Source of the DNA: Saprospiraceae bacterium
Lineage (GTDB): Bacteria > Bacteroidota > Bacteroidia > Chitinophagales > Saprospiraceae
Direction: 5' to 3'
Assembly (NCBI GenBank): GCA_020629315.1
Contig: JAHDDO010000017.1
Coordinates: forward strand, 34,018-87,249
DNA length: 53,232 nucleotides
A program made the translations under genes and the position numbers. The notes beneath the pieces are model-generated. The model saw nothing but the letters and a program-made list of their open reading frames with translations, had not been told where the DNA came from and searched no databases. The first letter of the stretch is position 1. The number at the start of each line of letters is the position of its first letter. Below are positions 25,136 through 35,036 of the stretch, piece by piece.

Positions 25136-25708
25136 TTAGAAAGAATAAAAACTGCCTACTTTGAAAAGAGTGTGAGGAATAAGACCTAATAACTTTTGTG
25201 GAAAATCTAAGGCAACTTCATAGCGAATAAACGGCGTCCAATTAATTGAAGCTATGTAGGATAAACCGACACCTAGACCAACCGTAGCTCTAGGGATACC
25301 TAATTGTCTTCCTTTTTCGAATTGTCCAGTATCGGGATTTAGATCATAAACTTCGCCAGGGTAGAAATAGTGTTGGTATCCTAGACTTGGGATAAGATCG
25401 AAGCCTATAGTATTCTTGAGTTTTGTTCTACATACATATTCGGCTTTTAAATAAAATGCATTGGATACATCTTTATGATGATAAAAACCTAGATATGGGT
25501 TGACCTGTTGGTCAAAGCGTTGGCCTTGCTTTTCCCATAATGTAAATCCTGCTTCTACGCCTGGATGAATGGGTATGAAATCATTGAATGGTGTTAATTC
25601 AACACTCTCATTTATTAGGGCTATGAATATAGGTTTTTGTATCTGTGCTTGAACGTACGAGCTAACAAATAGTAGACAGCATACACAGAAGAAATAGAGT
25701 TTATTCAT
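25136..25708 (-). CDS. Small outer-membrane beta-barrel protein, unknown function
   Basis: 190 residues with a cleavable signal peptide (FFCVCCLLFVSSYVQAQ). The mature part is rich in glycine and aromatic residues in alternating strands (NPYLGFYHHKDVSNAFYLKAEYVC, LGYQHYFYPG, VGLGVGLSYIAS) and ends in SFYSF, as small eight-stranded barrels do. No family was identified. It is separated from the following serine hydrolase gene by 22 bp and the two may form a unit. Confidence 0.7.
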   Translation of the reverse strand: MNKLYFFCVCCLLFVSSYVQAQIQKPIFIALINESVELTPFNDFIPIHPGVEAGFTLWEKQGQRFDQQVNPYLGFYHHKDVSNAFYLKAEYVCRTKLKNTIGFDLIPSLGYQHYFYPGEVYDLNPDTGQFEKGRQLGIPRATVGLGVGLSYIASINWTPFIRYEVALDFPQKLLGLIPHTLFKVGSFYSF

Positions 25709-25780
25709 TTCTAATGATCTTTTCCAACAAGATGTAAAAGGGAATTAGAAACAGACAAAAATTAAGATGTATGCATCAAC

Positions 25781-26431
25781 TTAACGGACTAAATGATCTA
25801 ACTGCTTATGTGATCCGTCACAGTTAGGCATACGTTTAGAAAGGCCACAGACACAATCATGTAGTCCCTTTCCATTCATAATCCGTTCCTTGTATTTATT
25901 GATTCTGGTGCTTCTGGTCGTAGACTGCTTTGCTTGTGAAAAATGAAGGATATAACCTTTTTGTCTTCCGGGTGTTAGGGTATTAAATGCGCTTTCAAAT
26001 AATGGGTCCGCAGTAAACATGTTGGCGAGTTCTTCGGGAATCTTTAGTTCTTTAGCAGTAGTATAGCTTATTTTCTTTCCTGCGCGTTCAATATCTATTG
26101 CTTCTTTAATATAGGAGAGGATTAGCTCTTTATTTTCAACAAGTTCTTCCCTGTTTTCAAATTTTAAATACTTGCCTGATTGTGTGTTTTTGCCGGGTGA
26201 AATGAGCTTTATTTGAGGGTCAGAGTGAAGGCTTCCTTTGAAAAAGCCCAGGGCAAAGAAATTTTTAAAATTTTGTAAAATGACTATGTTTTTATCATTG
26301 TCCGTATAACAAGGTGTTTTCCATTTGATGGTTTCTTCCAATTCGGACTGCAAGACTATTTCTCTTAATAGCAATAGCTCTTCACGCCATTTTTCTAAAC
26401 CTTCAAAAAAAGTGGTGATCTCTTGTTTCAT
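25781..26431 (-). CDS. YdeI/DUF1801-like protein with a C-terminal CDGSH iron-sulfur motif
   Basis: About 216 residues. Residues 1-120 (FFEGLEKWREELLLLREIVL, ETIKWKTPCYT, NIVILQNFKNFFALGFFKG) match the DUF1801/YdhG domain; the next part (YTTAKELKIPEELANMF, FNTLTPGRQKGYILHF) matches the YdeI/OmpD-associated region. The C-terminus has CVCGLSKRMPNCDGSH, an exact fit to the CDGSH pattern CxCx2(S/T)x3PxCDG(S/T)H, which binds a 2Fe-2S cluster. A longer frame to 26476 adds a cysteine-rich 15 residues not expected in the family, so the ATG at 26431 is chosen. The fusion is unusual; the role is unknown, perhaps redox sensing. Confidence 0.83.
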   Translation of the reverse strand: MKQEITTFFEGLEKWREELLLLREIVLQSELEETIKWKTPCYTDNDKNIVILQNFKNFFALGFFKGSLHSDPQIKLISPGKNTQSGKYLKFENREELVENKELILSYIKEAIDIERAGKKISYTTAKELKIPEELANMFTADPLFESAFNTLTPGRQKGYILHFSQAKQSTTRSTRINKYKERIMNGKGLHDCVCGLSKRMPNCDGSHKQLDHLVR

Positions 26432-26532
26432 TCTACTTGTGCATACTTGAGTCATAGAACTGCATAAACATGCCATTCAATCTAGAGTACTGATACTGAC
26501 TGATGGAACGTCAAGAAGGCAAATGAGTTTAC

Positions 26533-27144
26533 TTATCTACCTTTTGGTCTTCTTCGTTTTCCAGATCGGTGCATCATGGAGTGCCCTTGTCGACCCATGG
26601 AGCGAGCGGCTTTCATTTGACCTTGATTGCCCAATGCTTTTTCAAACATCATGATCTGATCTTTTATTTGCTGTTGCGTAACGGTCAGCTTTTTAGCCTC
26701 TTTAAAGTAATTTTTAGCTTGGGTCCACTTTTGTCTTGATGCATTAATATTTGCTAACTGCAAAAGAACCATGGCGCGTTCATCATCTGTGGGTAACTTT
26801 ATACTCAAGGCAGTTTGAAACTCATCTTCTGCGCCTTTAAGATCATTACGTCCAGCTTTAATAGATCCTTTCATGATATAGTATACAGCACGTTGTGTTG
26901 GATATAAAAGCTTGGGTGTAGCGGTCAATTTTAATCTAGACTCAGCAGAATCAAAGTCACCGGCTTCTACAAATTTAGCGGCAGACTGTATGGTTCCTAA
27001 TAAGAAGTAGCTAACTAATAATATTACAGCCATTAACAAAAATGGGAATCCATACCAAAAGCCATACATTGCGGTTAAGCCTACTCCTAAGATGAGACCC
27101 CCAATGATGAGAGCAAGTTTTACATATATATTGATTGAAAACAT
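26533..27144 (-). CDS. Membrane-anchored TPR protein
   Basis: 203 residues with two N-terminal membrane helices (KLALIIGGLILGVGLTAMYGF and GFPFLLMAVILLVSYFLLG), then about three tetratricopeptide-like helical pairs (AAKFVEAGDFDSAESRL, KAGRNDLKGAEDEFQTALS, ANINASRQKWTQAKNYFKEA), and a very basic tail (SMMHRSGKRRRPKGR). TPRs mediate protein contacts and the tail may touch RNA or lipid; no specific partner is indicated. It lies 29 bp downstream of the methyltransferase gene in the same direction, so co-transcription is possible. Confidence 0.75.
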   Translation of the reverse strand: MFSINIYVKLALIIGGLILGVGLTAMYGFWYGFPFLLMAVILLVSYFLLGTIQSAAKFVEAGDFDSAESRLKLTATPKLLYPTQRAVYYIMKGSIKAGRNDLKGAEDEFQTALSIKLPTDDERAMVLLQLANINASRQKWTQAKNYFKEAKKLTVTQQQIKDQIMMFEKALGNQGQMKAARSMGRQGHSMMHRSGKRRRPKGR

Positions 27145-27173
27145 ACGATTCTTGATTATAAATTTATGAAGGA

Positions 27174-27860
27174 CTAAGTTACATTCCTTCTGAAATATTT
27201 GCCATGATTAAACAACATCATATTATAATTTACTTGTTTAGACAGCCCTTTTGAAAAGACATTCAAGAAAACGTCTTTAAATCTTTCAGATCCGTCTCTG
27301 TCTTCTTTTGTAAGGGCAAATTGATTATACATGATGAGACCATCATCGCTTAATGTATCTTTTAAATGTCTAACAAAGGCAAGTTGTTTGAATTTATTAG
27401 GAATTATATCTTCGGCAAAGATATCCACAGCAATAAGATCGAATTTATTTTCATTCGATAAAATGAATTGTGCTGCATCGGTTGTAAAAATTTCAAAGGA
27501 AGATTCAAGGTCCTTTAATGTAAATTTTTGGGCTAATCGGACCACTTCAGCATCGATCTCGACAGCGGTATAATGTGTTTTGACACCAAACTTTTTTTCC
27601 AGCATAAATGGAATTGAACCTAAGCCCAAGCCTAGTAATAATATGTTTTTTGGTTGCCATCTTGTAAAATCAATGATGTCAAAAGCAAGTTTGAAATTGG
27701 CATATTTATCATCAAACGAATAGATGGCTTTCTCACAAAGAAGTTGTTTACGTCCTTTAGATAATACAACAGCGAGATAAGGATGATACTCTGAGTCTGT
27801 TACTTCGAGAGGGACATCTACAAAGTAACTCAACCATCGTTTATAAGTTGGAATGTTCAC
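27174..27860 (-). CDS. Spermidine-synthase-fold SAM-dependent methyltransferase-like protein
   Basis: 228 residues. The class I SAM-type Rossmann core is clear: NILLLGLGLGSIPF (motif I), YTAVEIDAEVV (motif II acidic residue), IFTTDAAQFI, and FDLIAVDIFAEDIIP. The arrangement resembles spermidine synthase (SpeE) more than classical methyltransferases, but the polyamine-binding N-terminal beta hairpin is short, so a methyltransferase or orphan aminopropyltransferase role is open. It starts with GTG overlapping the stop of the GlmU-like gene (GTGA), so the two are translationally coupled. Confidence 0.75.
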   Translation of the reverse strand: MNIPTYKRWLSYFVDVPLEVTDSEYHPYLAVVLSKGRKQLLCEKAIYSFDDKYANFKLAFDIIDFTRWQPKNILLLGLGLGSIPFMLEKKFGVKTHYTAVEIDAEVVRLAQKFTLKDLESSFEIFTTDAAQFILSNENKFDLIAVDIFAEDIIPNKFKQLAFVRHLKDTLSDDGLIMYNQFALTKEDRDGSERFKDVFLNVFSKGLSKQVNYNMMLFNHGKYFRRNVT

Positions 27861-29074
27861 GCGTTTTTCTCCCAGGATCTATAAGTAGAAGTAGTTGTAA
27901 AAATATGTTGGTATATGTCAATGTCAAACTGATCTAGTGTTTTGTTCCGTCTAGACATCATTGACTCCATCATTGTAAGTGCTTTCTCAAATTGGAAAGT
28001 GATCATTTTTTGATACCCACCCCAACTGAATGAAGGAATAAAATTTCGTGGAAATCCATGCCCAAAAACATTAGCAGCAACACCGACGACGGTTCCTGTA
28101 TTGAACATAGTATTTATGGCAGACTTAGAATGATCGCCCATAGTCAAGCCACAAAATTGCAGCCCCGATTTCTCAAAACGTTCAGTCCCATAATGCCATA
28201 CTTTTACTTCGGCATAGTTGTTTTTAAGATTAGAGTTGTTTGTATCAGCACCCAAATTGCACCATTCGCCTAACACTGAATCACCTAGGTAACCATCATG
28301 TCCTTTATTGGAAAAGCCTTGAATCGAGGAATTCCCCAATTCGCCGCCAATTTTACAATGAGGTCCTGTACTAACCCCAGCATAGATTTTGGCTGCCATT
28401 TTTACAGTACTATTTTCTCCAAGGGCAAAGGGGCCTTTGATAATGGCACCTTCCATAACGCTTGCATTCTTTGCTATATAAATAGGGCCATTTTCTGCAT
28501 CTAAAATGCTGCATCGAACGCTTGCGCCTTTTTCAATAAATATCTGGTTTTGTCCAAAGCAGGTATTGCTTTTATGAATGTCGTTGCTTTGGCGACCAGT
28601 GGTAAGATATAGTACGTCTTTTTGTATTTCACTGGCATTGAAGCGCATAATATCGAAAGGCCGCTCTATCATTTGAATATATTCTGAAGCAATAGAGCTA
28701 ATATCAATAGCCTTAAAGTGGGATTGATTTTCTGCAGCACCCAATGTTTGTAGTTGTTGCTCATCTAAACGAGCAGCAATCATATTATCATTAAAGATGA
28801 GTGCTTGATTAAGTTCTAAGTTCCGAATCAGTTGGAGGGTTCTGTCATTCGGTAAAAGACGACCATTAATAATCAAATTTTCCGAATCTATGCGAATAGG
28901 AAACTTAGCGCTTAAATATTCTTTACATATGAAAGAACCTGTTCCTGAAAGAGAGGCTTCCCACTTATCTCTAATAGTTCTGATACCAACACGCAACTCA
29001 CAGCACGGTTTCGTGTAGCTTAATGGTAATAGGGAAACCCAATGTTCGTCGTCAAAAAAGATCAAATTGGACAT
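27857..29074 (-). CDS. GlmU-like sugar nucleotidyltransferase/acyltransferase (Bacteroidota type)
   Basis: 405 residues. The N-terminal half is a reduced nucleotidyltransferase-like domain (LIFFDDEHWVSLLPLSYTKPCCELRVGIRTIRDKW); the C-terminal half is a left-handed parallel beta-helix with hexapeptide repeats (IFIEKGASVRCSILDAENG, IYIAKNASVMEGAIIKG, LGADTNNSNLKNNY). This is the alternative GlmU of Bacteroidota, proposed to make UDP-N-acetylglucosamine for peptidoglycan. It lacks a clear classical GlmU GxGT motif. Located 30 bp after the L31 gene. Confidence 0.82.
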   Translation of the reverse strand: MSNLIFFDDEHWVSLLPLSYTKPCCELRVGIRTIRDKWEASLSGTGSFICKEYLSAKFPIRIDSENLIINGRLLPNDRTLQLIRNLELNQALIFNDNMIAARLDEQQLQTLGAAENQSHFKAIDISSIASEYIQMIERPFDIMRFNASEIQKDVLYLTTGRQSNDIHKSNTCFGQNQIFIEKGASVRCSILDAENGPIYIAKNASVMEGAIIKGPFALGENSTVKMAAKIYAGVSTGPHCKIGGELGNSSIQGFSNKGHDGYLGDSVLGEWCNLGADTNNSNLKNNYAEVKVWHYGTERFEKSGLQFCGLTMGDHSKSAINTMFNTGTVVGVAANVFGHGFPRNFIPSFSWGGYQKMITFQFEKALTMMESMMSRRNKTLDQFDIDIYQHIFTTTSTYRSWEKNA

Positions 29075-29103
29075 GCCGGATCAAATTTGAGACGGGTGAA
29101 TAA

Positions 29104-29403
29104 TTATTCTGAAGCTTCTTCAGCAGCTGGCTCTTCCGTCGCCGGAGCTTGCTTGCTGAATTTTGCGAATTTTTTGTTGAATTTGTCAATTCTACCTGCC
29201 GTATCAACAAACTTCATCTTACCTGTATAAAATGGGTGCGATTTAGAACTGATTTCCAACTTCACTAAAGGATACTCATTGCCATCCTCCCATGTGATTG
29301 TCTCTTTAGAAGGAGCACAAGATTTAGTTAGAAACGACTGATCGCAAGAGAAATCTTTAAATACAACCAATCTGTAGTTATCTGGATGAATACCTTTTTT
29401 CAT
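29104..29403 (-). CDS. rpmE2: 50S ribosomal protein L31, type B
   Basis: 99 residues beginning [17 protein letters not shown], followed by [39 protein letters not shown], the conserved L31 core. There is the type B insertion ([13 protein letters not shown]) and no CxxC zinc site. It carries an alanine/glutamate-rich C-terminal extension ([14 protein letters not shown]) found in many Bacteroidota. Ribosomal subunit protein at the intersubunit bridge. The flanking genes (GlmU-like, YraN) are functionally unrelated. Confidence 0.95.
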   Translation of the reverse strand: MKKGIHPDNYRLVVFKDFSCDQSFLTKSCAPSKETITWEDGNEYPLVKLEISSKSHPFYTGKMKFVDTAGRIDKFNKKFAKFSKQAPATEEPAAEEASE

Positions 29404-29465
29404 GTCTCTAGTTTTAATAGGGCTGCAAAGATATTTCTTTATCTATTAATAAACAAGTAGAATGA

Positions 29466-29825
29466 CTATACAAATATATCTTCAAAATGCTTGATTCTAT
29501 AACGGTTTTTCGCTTCATATTCGATAGCGATCAAATCAAATCTATGTTGCCCTACCAGATTTTGGGTTTCTTGGAGATAAGCATCAGCCGCATCCCATAC
29601 TCGAAGAGACTGCGCTTCGCTCAGAAAAGCTTCTGGTGGACCAAAATTAGAACTGGTTCTGGTTTTTACCTCTACGAAGATTATTGTATTGTTTTTCCTT
29701 GCAATAAGATCAATTTCGGCTCTTTTGAATCGCCAGTTTCTGTGGAGAATATCATAGCCTTTTTCTCTAAGGAAGGTGCAGGCTAAATCCTCACCTGCGA
29801 GACCTATGTCAGCTTGTTCATACAT
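29466..29825 (-). CDS. yraN: YraN/UPF0102 family endonuclease-like protein
   Basis: 119 residues, the normal length for the family. Seen: GLAGEDLACTFLREKGYDILHRNWR at the start, then the nuclease-like core AEIDLIARKNNTIIFVEVKTRTSSNFG (the D, E and K of a PD-(D/E)xK fold), and RVWDAADAYLQETQ. The family is widespread and proposed to act in DNA repair or recombination, with little experimental proof. It is divergent from the sugar isomerase gene 86 bp away. Confidence 0.88.
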   Translation of the reverse strand: MYEQADIGLAGEDLACTFLREKGYDILHRNWRFKRAEIDLIARKNNTIIFVEVKTRTSSNFGPPEAFLSEAQSLRVWDAADAYLQETQNLVGQHRFDLIAIEYEAKNRYRIKHFEDIFV

Positions 29826-29911
29826 GATTTACAATTAGTTAATCCAAAAGTTAATAAAATGGGCGGTTAATCTGATTTTATTTTACAGTTTTGCATAAAA
29901 TTTTATTGCAT

Positions 29912-30901
29912 ATGATGGATCAACTCATTGATAGATTTCCAGATCAGTTAACAGAAGCCTTAGAAATTGGAGCTGAAGCCAAAATTAAGCAGCATGAGCA
30001 TGAGATACAACATGTTTTTGTAGCTGGTTTAGGTGGATCAGGTATAGGTGGAAATTTTGTAGCTGAGTTTATAGCGGATGAATGTAAGATTCCGTATTTG
30101 GTAGGGAAGGGATATGATGTTCCTAATTTTATAGGGAAGAATACCTTAGCAATAGTGAGTTCCTATTCTGGTAATACAGAGGAGACATTGGAGGCCTTTG
30201 AAAAGATAAGAAAAACGGAGGCAAAAATAGTAGTCGTTTCATCGGGTGGTAAGCTTATAAACTTTGCGCAAGAATATGGTTATGATTTTATCCAAATACC
30301 GGGTAACTGGCCATCACCTAGAGCTTGTCTAGGATTTTCTCTTGTTCAACAATTGGTCATATTACGAAAGTTAAAGTTAATCGGTCACGAAAAGTTAGAT
30401 GAAATAAGAAGCAGTATTGATCTATTGAAATTCAATAATGAAACAATAAAGGAAACAGCTAAGAAATTAGCGGCAACCATGCATGGGAAATTGCCCATCA
30501 TTTATACCACTGACCGAATGGAATCAGTAGCCGTTCGATTTAGACAACAAGTAAACGAAAATGCAAAGCAACTATGCTGGCATCATGTTGTTCCAGAGAT
30601 GAATCACAATGAATTGGTAGGGTGGAGAAATGAAGATCAAAACTTGATCGTCATCTATTTTAGAAATAAAGATGATTACAAAAGGAACCAAACGAGAATT
30701 GAAATCAACAAAACGATTATCAAAAAATACACGAACAATATTGTGGAACTTTGGTCTAGAGGCAACACGCTTATTGAAAAATCTTTGTTTTTTGTAAATT
30801 TAGGTGACTATGTAAGCTATTACCTATCCGAGGCTAACCAAGTAGATTCCATTGAAGTAGATGTTATTGATTATTTAAAAGCTGAGTTAGCTAAGGTTTA
30901 A
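29912..30901 (+). CDS. Bifunctional phosphoglucose/phosphomannose isomerase
   Basis: About 329 residues of the archaeal/Bacteroidota PGI-PMI family (SIS fold). Landmarks: GLGGSGIGGNFVAEFI (sugar-phosphate loop), SSYSGNTEETLEAF (phosphate-binding SIS motif), PSPRACLGFSLVQQL, and VPEMNHNELVGW carrying the catalytic His/Glu region. The frame opens at a TTG (29891), but the paired ATGs at 29912/29915 fit the family start better. It interconverts glucose-6-P/fructose-6-P and mannose-6-P/fructose-6-P in the cytoplasm. It is followed by the SH3 gene (8 bp) and fbp (25 bp), so it shares an operon with gluconeogenesis. Confidence 0.9.
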   Translation: MMDQLIDRFPDQLTEALEIGAEAKIKQHEHEIQHVFVAGLGGSGIGGNFVAEFIADECKIPYLVGKGYDVPNFIGKNTLAIVSSYSGNTEETLEAFEKIRKTEAKIVVVSSGGKLINFAQEYGYDFIQIPGNWPSPRACLGFSLVQQLVILRKLKLIGHEKLDEIRSSIDLLKFNNETIKETAKKLAATMHGKLPIIYTTDRMESVAVRFRQQVNENAKQLCWHHVVPEMNHNELVGWRNEDQNLIVIYFRNKDDYKRNQTRIEINKTIIKKYTNNIVELWSRGNTLIEKSLFFVNLGDYVSYYLSEANQVDSIEVDVIDYLKAELAKV

Positions 30902-30909
30902 ATCTTTAT

Positions 30910-31419
30910 ATGGCCACTAGAAGACGCCGGTACGGAGAAAAGCGCACTTCCATTGCCTGGCTATCCTATGTCCTTATTTTCCTTGGTGCTTTATTAGCAA
31001 TTTGGTTAACACTCTCTTTAATTCGAGGGGAAAACCCTTTTGATGTCCTAAAGAATGTAGTTTCAAAAGATCAAAAGGTAGAGCCCACTGGTGAGGACAT
31101 TGGACCGCACAAAAAAGTAATAGATTCGTTACAAGCTGTCATCGATTCCTTAGAACACAAAATTGATATTTTGGAAGGCGTAGACGATTTGGCTACAGCA
31201 TATGTACGAGTAGAAACGAGCCAATTAAATGTACGGAGCTCTCCATCTATTGCGGCGAGTTTGGCCTTTAGGATTCCACCAGATAGCGAAGTAAAGATTA
31301 TCGAATATGACTCAAGATCGTATGTATTGGATGGAAAATCAGGTCAATGGTGCAAGATTTTGTATCGAGGAAATGAAGGCTGGGTATGGGGGAATTATCT
31401 AGAAGTGCTTGAGGATTGA
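30910..31419 (+). CDS. Membrane-anchored bacterial SH3-domain protein
   Basis: 169 residues: a short basic cytoplasmic start (ATRRRRYGEKRTS), one membrane helix (LSYVLIFLGALLAIWLTLSLI), a short coiled coil (KVIDSLQAVIDSLEHKIDILEG), and a C-terminal SH3b domain (YVRVETSQLNVRSSPSIAASLAFRIPPDSEVKII ... GQWCKILYRGNEGWVWGNYL). SH3b domains commonly bind cell-wall peptides. It sits between Pgi/Pmi and Fbp genes, with no obvious metabolic link, and is probably co-transcribed. Confidence 0.85.
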   Translation: MATRRRRYGEKRTSIAWLSYVLIFLGALLAIWLTLSLIRGENPFDVLKNVVSKDQKVEPTGEDIGPHKKVIDSLQAVIDSLEHKIDILEGVDDLATAYVRVETSQLNVRSSPSIAASLAFRIPPDSEVKIIEYDSRSYVLDGKSGQWCKILYRGNEGWVWGNYLEVLED

Positions 31420-31444
31420 TTGAACAAAAGGAAATTATAGAACA

Positions 31445-32449
31445 TTGGGAAAACTTATCACATTAGGGGAACACATTGTCAAAAATCAAGACAAGTTCCC
31501 TTATGCCACAGGAGAATTAACGGCTTTACTAAGTGGCATAAAACTAGCCAGTAAGGTAGTAAACTCAGAGATTAATAAGGCTGGTCTAGTCGATGAGATC
31601 ATCGGACAAGAAGGACAAACAAACATTCAAGGCGAAGATCAACAGAAGTTAGACGTGTATGCCAATCGTATTTTTAAGGAAGCACTAGGAGCGCGTGCTG
31701 TGGTTTGTGGATTGGCCTCGGAAGAAGAGGATGATTATGTAGCTTACGAATCTGAAGTTTGTCAAAACGGAAGTTATATAATCCTTATCGATCCATTAGA
31801 TGGCTCTTCAAACATAGATGTCAATGTTTCTATAGGTACCATTTTTTGTGTATATCGAAGGATTTCAGAACCAGGCCAACCGGCTGAACTGAATGATTTT
31901 TTACAAAAGGGTCGAGAAATTGTAGCTGCCGGCTATGTTGTGTATGGGTCATCCACTATGATTGTTATGTCCACGGGTCAAGGGGTACATGGGTATACCT
32001 TTGATCCATCGATCGGTGTGTTTTTCCTCTCTCACGAAAATCTCAGAATTCCAGATAACGGAAAAATCTATTCGGTAAATGAAGGTAACTTTCCATTTTT
32101 TGATGAAAATATTCGAAATTATCTAAAGCACTGTAAAGAATACGACCCAGCATCCAACAGGCCGTACACATCTAGATATATTGGTTCTTTGGTTTCAGAT
32201 TTTCACCGGAATTTAATAAAGGGAGGAATCTATCTTTATCCGGCCACCAGTCACAAGCCTAAGGGTAAATTGCGTTTGTTATATGAGTGTAATCCAATGG
32301 CTTTTTTGATCGAACAAGCTGGGGGATTAGCTACTGATGGTGTTCAAGATATATTAGATATTAAGCCAACCGAATTACACCAGCGCTGTCCTTTGATCTT
32401 AGGTTCCAAAAATATGGTAAACGAACTGAAACGATTTCTAGCGGATTAG
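31445..32449 (+). CDS. fbp: Fructose-1,6-bisphosphatase class I (TTG start)
   Basis: 334 residues, the length and pattern of class I FBPase: N-terminal [35 protein letters not shown], the metal site EEED (near 98) and [19 protein letters not shown], and the C-terminal [21 protein letters not shown]. It hydrolyses fructose-1,6-bisphosphate to fructose-6-phosphate in gluconeogenesis. The only start that keeps the conserved N-terminus is the TTG at 31445; an in-frame stop lies two codons upstream at 31439. It converges with, and overlaps by 4 bp, the TonB-receptor gene on the other strand. Confidence 0.92.
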   Translation: MGKLITLGEHIVKNQDKFPYATGELTALLSGIKLASKVVNSEINKAGLVDEIIGQEGQTNIQGEDQQKLDVYANRIFKEALGARAVVCGLASEEEDDYVAYESEVCQNGSYIILIDPLDGSSNIDVNVSIGTIFCVYRRISEPGQPAELNDFLQKGREIVAAGYVVYGSSTMIVMSTGQGVHGYTFDPSIGVFFLSHENLRIPDNGKIYSVNEGNFPFFDENIRNYLKHCKEYDPASNRPYTSRYIGSLVSDFHRNLIKGGIYLYPATSHKPKGKLRLLYECNPMAFLIEQAGGLATDGVQDILDIKPTELHQRCPLILGSKNMVNELKRFLAD

Positions 32450-34866
32450 AAGCCACCCCCGTCCCCGCCATTCCAGTTTCCTTTGGCTCGCTTTTTCTTT
32501 TGATTTACTCGATAATTTGCAGAGAAATTAATAGTTGTGCCTCTATACCTTCCTTCACCTTCTGCATAATATTCAGGCGTATCAAATTCAAACCGTCGTA
32601 ATCGAGTGGCAAATAAATCATTGCTACTAATGCTCAATGTGAGTTTATCTTCTAAGAAATCTTTTGATATACCAAAGTTGACATAGTTTACAAACTTTCG
32701 ACGACCTTGAACGGTTCTTTCTGGTCCGCGAAAGTTATAACGCCATTGCATTTCCGTGTTCTTCCAAAACTTAAATCTAGCGCCTACACGACCTTGCCAA
32801 CTAGCGGCTTGTATCTCTTCCTCTCCAAAGTCCAAGACGGAAACTGTATTGAACCCAAAAATATTTAGATTTCCATCCAGTCGGATACTCTTAGTAATAT
32901 CATAATTAGATGAGAATTCTAAACCAATCTGGTCTTGACTGCCTAAATTATAGGGTTGAATCCGTGTGGTTCCGTCTGTATTTACTGTTACCAAGCGCTG
33001 AATTAGGCCGTCTGTATGCCTGAAATATATACCTGAACTTATGGTACCTTTCTCAAAGTATTGTAAATAGTTAAGTTCGAAAGCATGCGTGTATTCTGGT
33101 CTAAGGGCTGGATTGCCACTCCAAATGTTTCGATTATTTCCGAATGTGAAGAATGGATTTAGATACCAAAAGCGCGGTCTTGTGATCCGTCGACTATAGT
33201 TTATTTGCCAAGTATTTTGCTCATTGACTTTATAGTTCAGATAAGCGGACGGGAAGAAATCAAGGTAATTATAATCTTCGGATTCATTAGTTTCGGCAAG
33301 TAGCGTTCCTATCTGCGTGTATTCGGCTCTAAGGCCTACTTGTGCAGAAAATTTATCCCATTCTTTTCCAACAATACCATAACCAGCATACACATCTTCA
33401 TTATACGTAAAGCTATTGTTGAAATTTGGATTGGGTGTCCATACATCTCCTAACCTTTCTTCTACGAGGAAAGTATTCCCTATGGTACGTAAGCTTACTC
33501 TTGCTCCTGTCTCCCATTGGGTTTGCCATACACCTGGGAGTTTGTAATCCATCTGCCCAATGATACTTTCTTCGCCTTCTTCATTATTGCTTCGTTGTTT
33601 TATTTCACCCATAAATGCATCTGATGTTTCGGTGAGGTCCGAACCTTCAATCTCATTGCTTTCTACATACTTTATGAATGCACTAAGCGATTTATCTTTT
33701 TTGCCAAAATCATTAACGTAGCGAATTGTATATTCTTGATCGCGTTCATTTTCAAACTCATCATCCGTTCGAATGGCAGTTTGAATATATTCGCGTGTGC
33801 CTGCCTCTAGAATGGAATCAACATATTCAAATTCGGCAAAGTTATCTTCATCCGCGTAGCTGAACGTGCCTGAAAAAGTAAGTATTTGATTAGGAGCCAC
33901 TTCTATATCAAGGCCAGCTGTTACATTTTGATTTTGACCTTTACGGTCTCTAAAATTGGTGTAGTTCTGAATGAAGGTATAGTCTTCTTCAAAAAATTGA
34001 CTATTCTGCCAGCCGCCGCCAATATTACGGCGAAGACCTGTTCCGTAGTTTACAAAGTAATTTACTTTACCTGATTTATAATTTACTTGACCGCCTAGGT
34101 TATAACCAAAAGGATAGGTGATACCTGCTGTAAAAGAACCATTAAATCCTTTTTGCCTTTCCTTCTTCAAAACAATATTTACAATGCCTGAGGTACCTTC
34201 TGCTTCATATTTGGCAGATGGGTTAGTGATCACTTCAATACGTTCGATAGACGAGGCTTGAATTTGTCTCAATGCACTACCATCGGCATTGTTTAGCATA
34301 GCAGAGGGTTGGCCATTAAGTAAGAATCTAACATTTCCAGAACCTCTTAATGTAACACCGCCTTCAATATCTACAGCTAAACTTGGAACATTATCGAGTA
34401 TATCTTCGGCCGTACCTCCTCTATTAGCGAGATCAGAACCCACATTAAATACTTTTTTGTCCAGCTTAAATACGGTTTCTGATCGTTCCGCAGTGATTTC
34501 AACATCTTCTAATAAAACATCATTAGAGACCATTGAAATATTCCCTAACTGGGTCATGGGTCGAGGACCTATCGAAAGCTCTTGTTCATAGTTTTGATAA
34601 CCAAGGTATTCGACCAGAATTCGACAATCAACCTTAGGTATTTTTAATGTAAAAGAACCATCTGTCTCTGTCATTACACCGGCTAATAATGTACCTGAAA
34701 GATCAAATGCGGATACAGTCGCAAATTCAAGAGCTGCACCATTTGTTTCTTCTATAATAACTCCTTTGATGATCTGCATAGTCGGATCCATTGATGATCT
34801 ATCAGGACGTTGCCCAGACAAAGGTATGACCAATAGTGTCAATAAGGCCGCGAGTAATTTATTCAT
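32446..34866 (-). CDS. TonB-dependent receptor-like outer-membrane protein
   Basis: 806 residues: signal peptide ([16 protein letters not shown]); a carboxypeptidase-regulatory-like domain ([24 protein letters not shown], about 33-110); a plug domain ([40 protein letters not shown]); and a large barrel ([45 protein letters not shown]). This is the barrel type found with peptide or metal uptake and in CirA-like receptors; the ligand is unknown. The C-terminus is an unusual tail ([17 protein letters not shown]) instead of a terminal aromatic strand. A well-formed promoter lies upstream at 34889-34917. No SusD-like or regulator partner is adjacent. Confidence 0.87.
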   Translation of the reverse strand: MNKLLAALLTLLVIPLSGQRPDRSSMDPTMQIIKGVIIEETNGAALEFATVSAFDLSGTLLAGVMTETDGSFTLKIPKVDCRILVEYLGYQNYEQELSIGPRPMTQLGNISMVSNDVLLEDVEITAERSETVFKLDKKVFNVGSDLANRGGTAEDILDNVPSLAVDIEGGVTLRGSGNVRFLLNGQPSAMLNNADGSALRQIQASSIERIEVITNPSAKYEAEGTSGIVNIVLKKERQKGFNGSFTAGITYPFGYNLGGQVNYKSGKVNYFVNYGTGLRRNIGGGWQNSQFFEEDYTFIQNYTNFRDRKGQNQNVTAGLDIEVAPNQILTFSGTFSYADEDNFAEFEYVDSILEAGTREYIQTAIRTDDEFENERDQEYTIRYVNDFGKKDKSLSAFIKYVESNEIEGSDLTETSDAFMGEIKQRSNNEEGEESIIGQMDYKLPGVWQTQWETGARVSLRTIGNTFLVEERLGDVWTPNPNFNNSFTYNEDVYAGYGIVGKEWDKFSAQVGLRAEYTQIGTLLAETNESEDYNYLDFFPSAYLNYKVNEQNTWQINYSRRITRPRFWYLNPFFTFGNNRNIWSGNPALRPEYTHAFELNYLQYFEKGTISSGIYFRHTDGLIQRLVTVNTDGTTRIQPYNLGSQDQIGLEFSSNYDITKSIRLDGNLNIFGFNTVSVLDFGEEEIQAASWQGRVGARFKFWKNTEMQWRYNFRGPERTVQGRRKFVNYVNFGISKDFLEDKLTLSISSNDLFATRLRRFEFDTPEYYAEGEGRYRGTTINFSANYRVNQKKKRAKGNWNGGDGGGF

Positions 34867-34888
34867 TGTGTGTCGTAATATACCAAGA

Positions 34889-34917
34889 CAAAGATATTGT
34901 AAAAGGACAGTAACAAA
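34889..34917 (-). promoter_or_regulatory. Bacteroidota-type promoter of the TonB-receptor gene
   Basis: Minus-strand reading: TTTG at 34914-34917, 17 bases, then TATCTTTG at 34889-34896, an exact match to the -7 consensus TAnnTTTG. The ATG at 34866 lies 22 bases downstream of the element. This serves as an internal reference for what a normal promoter looks like in this genome. Confidence 0.65.
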
Positions 34918-35036
34918 CGTTACGCTGCTCTTGTTTGCAGCTTATTAACACAATAATGTTAAACAAAGCTTATAGTAATTGCCTTAATAATCTATACCTA
35001 TTGTTTTTCGTTATTTTTCATACGAGACAAGACTTT

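Noticed and set aside
27174-27860. Spermidine synthase completing the polyamine pathway
   Set aside because: The fold matches, but the polyamine-binding N-terminal region is short and the gene is coupled to the GlmU-like gene, not to the polyamine operon; left as methyltransferase-like.
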